From NCBI GenBank assembly GCA_046714215.1, contig JBKKBM010000225.1, positions 1 through 5,288 on the forward strand: 5,288 nucleotides of DNA. The letters run 5' to 3'. This DNA comes from DATLCI01 sp046714215 (GTDB taxonomy: Bacteria; Acidobacteriota; Terriglobia; Terriglobales; Acidobacteriaceae). Under the pieces are notes generated by a model. That model did not search any database. It was not told where the DNA came from and saw nothing but the letters and a program-made list of their open reading frames with translations. Below are positions 3,634 through 5,288 of this stretch, in pieces. Made by a program: the position numbers and the translations under genes. Within the stretch, counting starts at the first letter, position 1. The number at the start of each line of letters is the position of its first letter.

Positions 3634-5288
3634 ATGAGTGCAACGCCGACAATCATGAGTCAGGGTGAGATCGATGCTTTGGTCGAACTCATGACCTTAC
3701 TCGCTTCCGAACACGACTTGGAGCGCTTGTTCGAACAAATCACCGAAGGTTCACGCAGGCTGCTCCGGGCCGAGCATTCCTGTTTGTTTCTGCTTGATCC
3801 GCAAGCCGGGGAAGTTTGGTCGACGGTGCGCCGGGGCGACGAAGTGAATGAGATTCGCATCCAGCTCGGCCAAGGCATTGCCGGGCAGGTTGCGCTTACC
3901 GGCGAGACCGTCAACATTGCTGACGCGCGCCAGGATCCGCGATTCAACCAGGACGTTGACCAGCAAGCTGGATTCCTAAGCTGCTCCGTGCTGTGTGTGC
4001 CGATGAAGAATCGACGGGGAGAGATCATTGGCGTTCTGCAGCTATTCAACCATGCCGACCGGGCGTTTACGGTGTCCGATGAACGACTGCTGGGGGCGCT
4101 TGCGGTACAAGCAGCGGTGGCGTGGGAGAATGCCCTCCTGGTGCAGGATGCGCAACAGCAAAAAAGGACCTCAGACATCCTGGTCAATGTAATGCAATCG
4201 CTTTCATCGGAGCTGGAATTGGGCCAGCTGCTCAAGATCATCGTGACCAAGACCAGCGAAGCGATGAACTGTGAGCGTTGCACGCTGTTCGTGGTCGATC
4301 CTGAGACAGACGAGCTGTGGTCACGAGTGGCGCAAGGCGACGGCATCACAGAGATCCGCTTGCCGAAAGGCTCTGGGATCGTGGGACACGTGGCCGCTAC
4401 GGGCGAAACGGTGAACATCCCTGACGCCTATGCCGATGAGCGCTTCAACCCGGAGGTAGACCGCAAGAGCGGGTTCCGCACCCGGGACATGCTTACCATG
4501 CCCGTCACCAATGAGCATCGTGACATCGTCGGCGTGCTCCAGGTCCTCAATAAGAAACGTGGCGCTTTCAACGAGCCCGATCAACGGTTGCTGGGAGCAC
4601 TCGCCGCCCAGATCGCGGTGGCCCTGCAGAACGCCCTGCTGTTCGAGAAATTTCAGTTTCTGACAAATTACAACGACGGCATTTTGCGCAGCATTCGAAC
4701 CTCGGTTGTGACCATAGACCCCGATGGAGCCATCGCCTACATCAACTCCGCAGGACTAAATCTTGCCTACGACCTGCAATCGTTTGCCAAGGGCCAGGGA
4801 TTCGAAGAGTTCTTCGGAGGCGACGCGAACCTGCAACTGGTGACTGGGATCCGAGGCGTTCTCAGCGGGAATGAGCCCTTCACCGCTTACGACTTGGCCC
4901 TTCGCAAAGCCGACAATGAGAAGATGAGCGTGAATGTGCACGCTTTTCCCCTTTTGGACAAGGCACAGCGCTCGTTGGGATTGGTGGTCGTGGCCGACGA
5001 TATTACCCATGAACAGCGTCTCATGAGCACTCTTTGTCGATATGTGACGCGCTCCGTTGCAGAACAAGTACTGAAGAACCGGGACGAGATCAAGCTTGGC
5101 GGTAAGCGTTCGGAAGTGGTTGTCCTGTTTGCGGACATCCGAAACTTCACCAGCGTAAGCGAACAGTGCACGGCCGAAGAAGTGGTGAGTATGCTGAACC
5201 AGTATTTCTCACGAGCCATCGAGCCCATCTTCCGGTACGAGGGCACGCTGGACAAGTACATAGGCGACGCTATCATGGCGGTCTTCGG
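3634..5288 (+). CDS. GAF-GAF-PAS class III adenylate/guanylate cyclase, 3'-truncated by window edge
   Basis: This is a probable soluble receptor-type nucleotide cyclase; 551 full codons are visible and the frame leaves the window open. Domains, numbered from ATG 3634: GAF1 about 16-168; linker; GAF2 about 183-340; PAS about 345-463 (TIDPDGAIAYINSAG near 360); cyclase domain from about 470. Both GAF domains carry related motifs: NIADARQDPRFN (94-105) and NIPDAYADERFN (261-272). In the catalytic part, VVLFADIRNFT holds the first metal-binding Asp501, and LDKYIGDAIMAVF holds Lys541 and the second metal-binding Asp545. Lys at this place favours ATP, so cAMP is the likely product. The later catalytic Asn and Arg lie beyond the window. 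No membrane segment is seen. The GAF ligand is unknown. The start is uncertain: ATG 3634 has only GGGGA 11 nt upstream; ATG 3655 and GTG 3616 are in frame, and the frame is open back to 3403 with another ATG at 3454, which would add 60 Pro/Arg-rich residues. Confidence 0.93.
   Translation, partial: MSATPTIMSQGEIDALVELMTLLASEHDLERLFEQITEGSRRLLRAEHSCLFLLDPQAGEVWSTVRRGDEVNEIRIQLGQGIAGQVALTGETVNIADARQDPRFNQDVDQQAGFLSCSVLCVPMKNRRGEIIGVLQLFNHADRAFTVSDERLLGALAVQAAVAWENALLVQDAQQQKRTSDILVNVMQSLSSELELGQLLKIIVTKTSEAMNCERCTLFVVDPETDELWSRVAQGDGITEIRLPKGSGIVGHVAATGETVNIPDAYADERFNPEVDRKSGFRTRDMLTMPVTNEHRDIVGVLQVLNKKRGAFNEPDQRLLGALAAQIAVALQNALLFEKFQFLTNYNDGILRSIRTSVVTIDPDGAIAYINSAGLNLAYDLQSFAKGQGFEEFFGGDANLQLVTGIRGVLSGNEPFTAYDLALRKADNEKMSVNVHAFPLLDKAQRSLGLVVVADDITHEQRLMSTLCRYVTRSVAEQVLKNRDEIKLGGKRSEVVVLFADIRNFTSVSEQCTAEEVVSMLNQYFSRAIEPIFRYEGTLDKYIGDAIMAVF

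Noticed and set aside
3660..4418. Minus-strand frame of 252 residues opposite the GAF domains
   Set aside because: The opposite strand encodes clear GAF domains; this frame is Ser/Thr/Cys-rich and is a shadow.

Overview
The window reads as an ordinary chromosomal segment of a fairly GC-rich, free-living bacterium. The gene mix, the style of the interspersed repeats between genes and the GAF-GAF-PAS cyclase suggest Acidobacteriota (Koribacter-like soil lineages). That assignment comes from recollection of such genomes, not from a search, and should be held loosely.

Layout, left to right: (1) positions 1-1821, plus strand: the C-terminal roughly 85% of the glycyl-tRNA synthetase beta subunit (glyS), cut by the left edge. 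(2) 1822-2022: a gene-free gap between two convergent genes, packed with short interspersed repeats (GTAATT-type, CACAGAG-type and two short hairpins); one repeat unit appears to supply the glyS stop codon. (3) 2023-2625, minus strand: a 200-residue protein of unknown function. (4) 2626-2826: a divergent control region with a 14-bp direct repeat, a terminator-like hairpin and a weak plus-strand promoter. (5) 2827-3168, plus strand: a single-domain STAS protein of the anti-sigma-factor-antagonist type with the phosphorylatable serine context intact. (6) 3185-3369: a probable terminator, a good sigma-70-type promoter and a tRNA-Glu(UUC) gene with encoded CCA. (7) 3370-3633: an upstream region with inverted repeats and a possible promoter. 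(8) 3634-5288, plus strand: a large signalling protein, two GAF domains, a PAS domain and the start of a class III nucleotide cyclase domain, cut by the right edge.

The genes do not form one operon. glyS and tRNA-Glu are translation genes. The STAS protein and the cyclase are separate signalling modules with a tRNA transcription unit between them, and no anti-sigma kinase, sigma factor or phosphatase is visible. The cyclase most likely makes cAMP, because the lysine usually associated with adenine recognition is present. I see no defence system, mobile element, CRISPR array or clearly new system. The points most worth following up are the repeat insertion at the glyS stop, the repeat-bearing divergent promoter, and the terminator T-tract that merges into the tRNA promoter.
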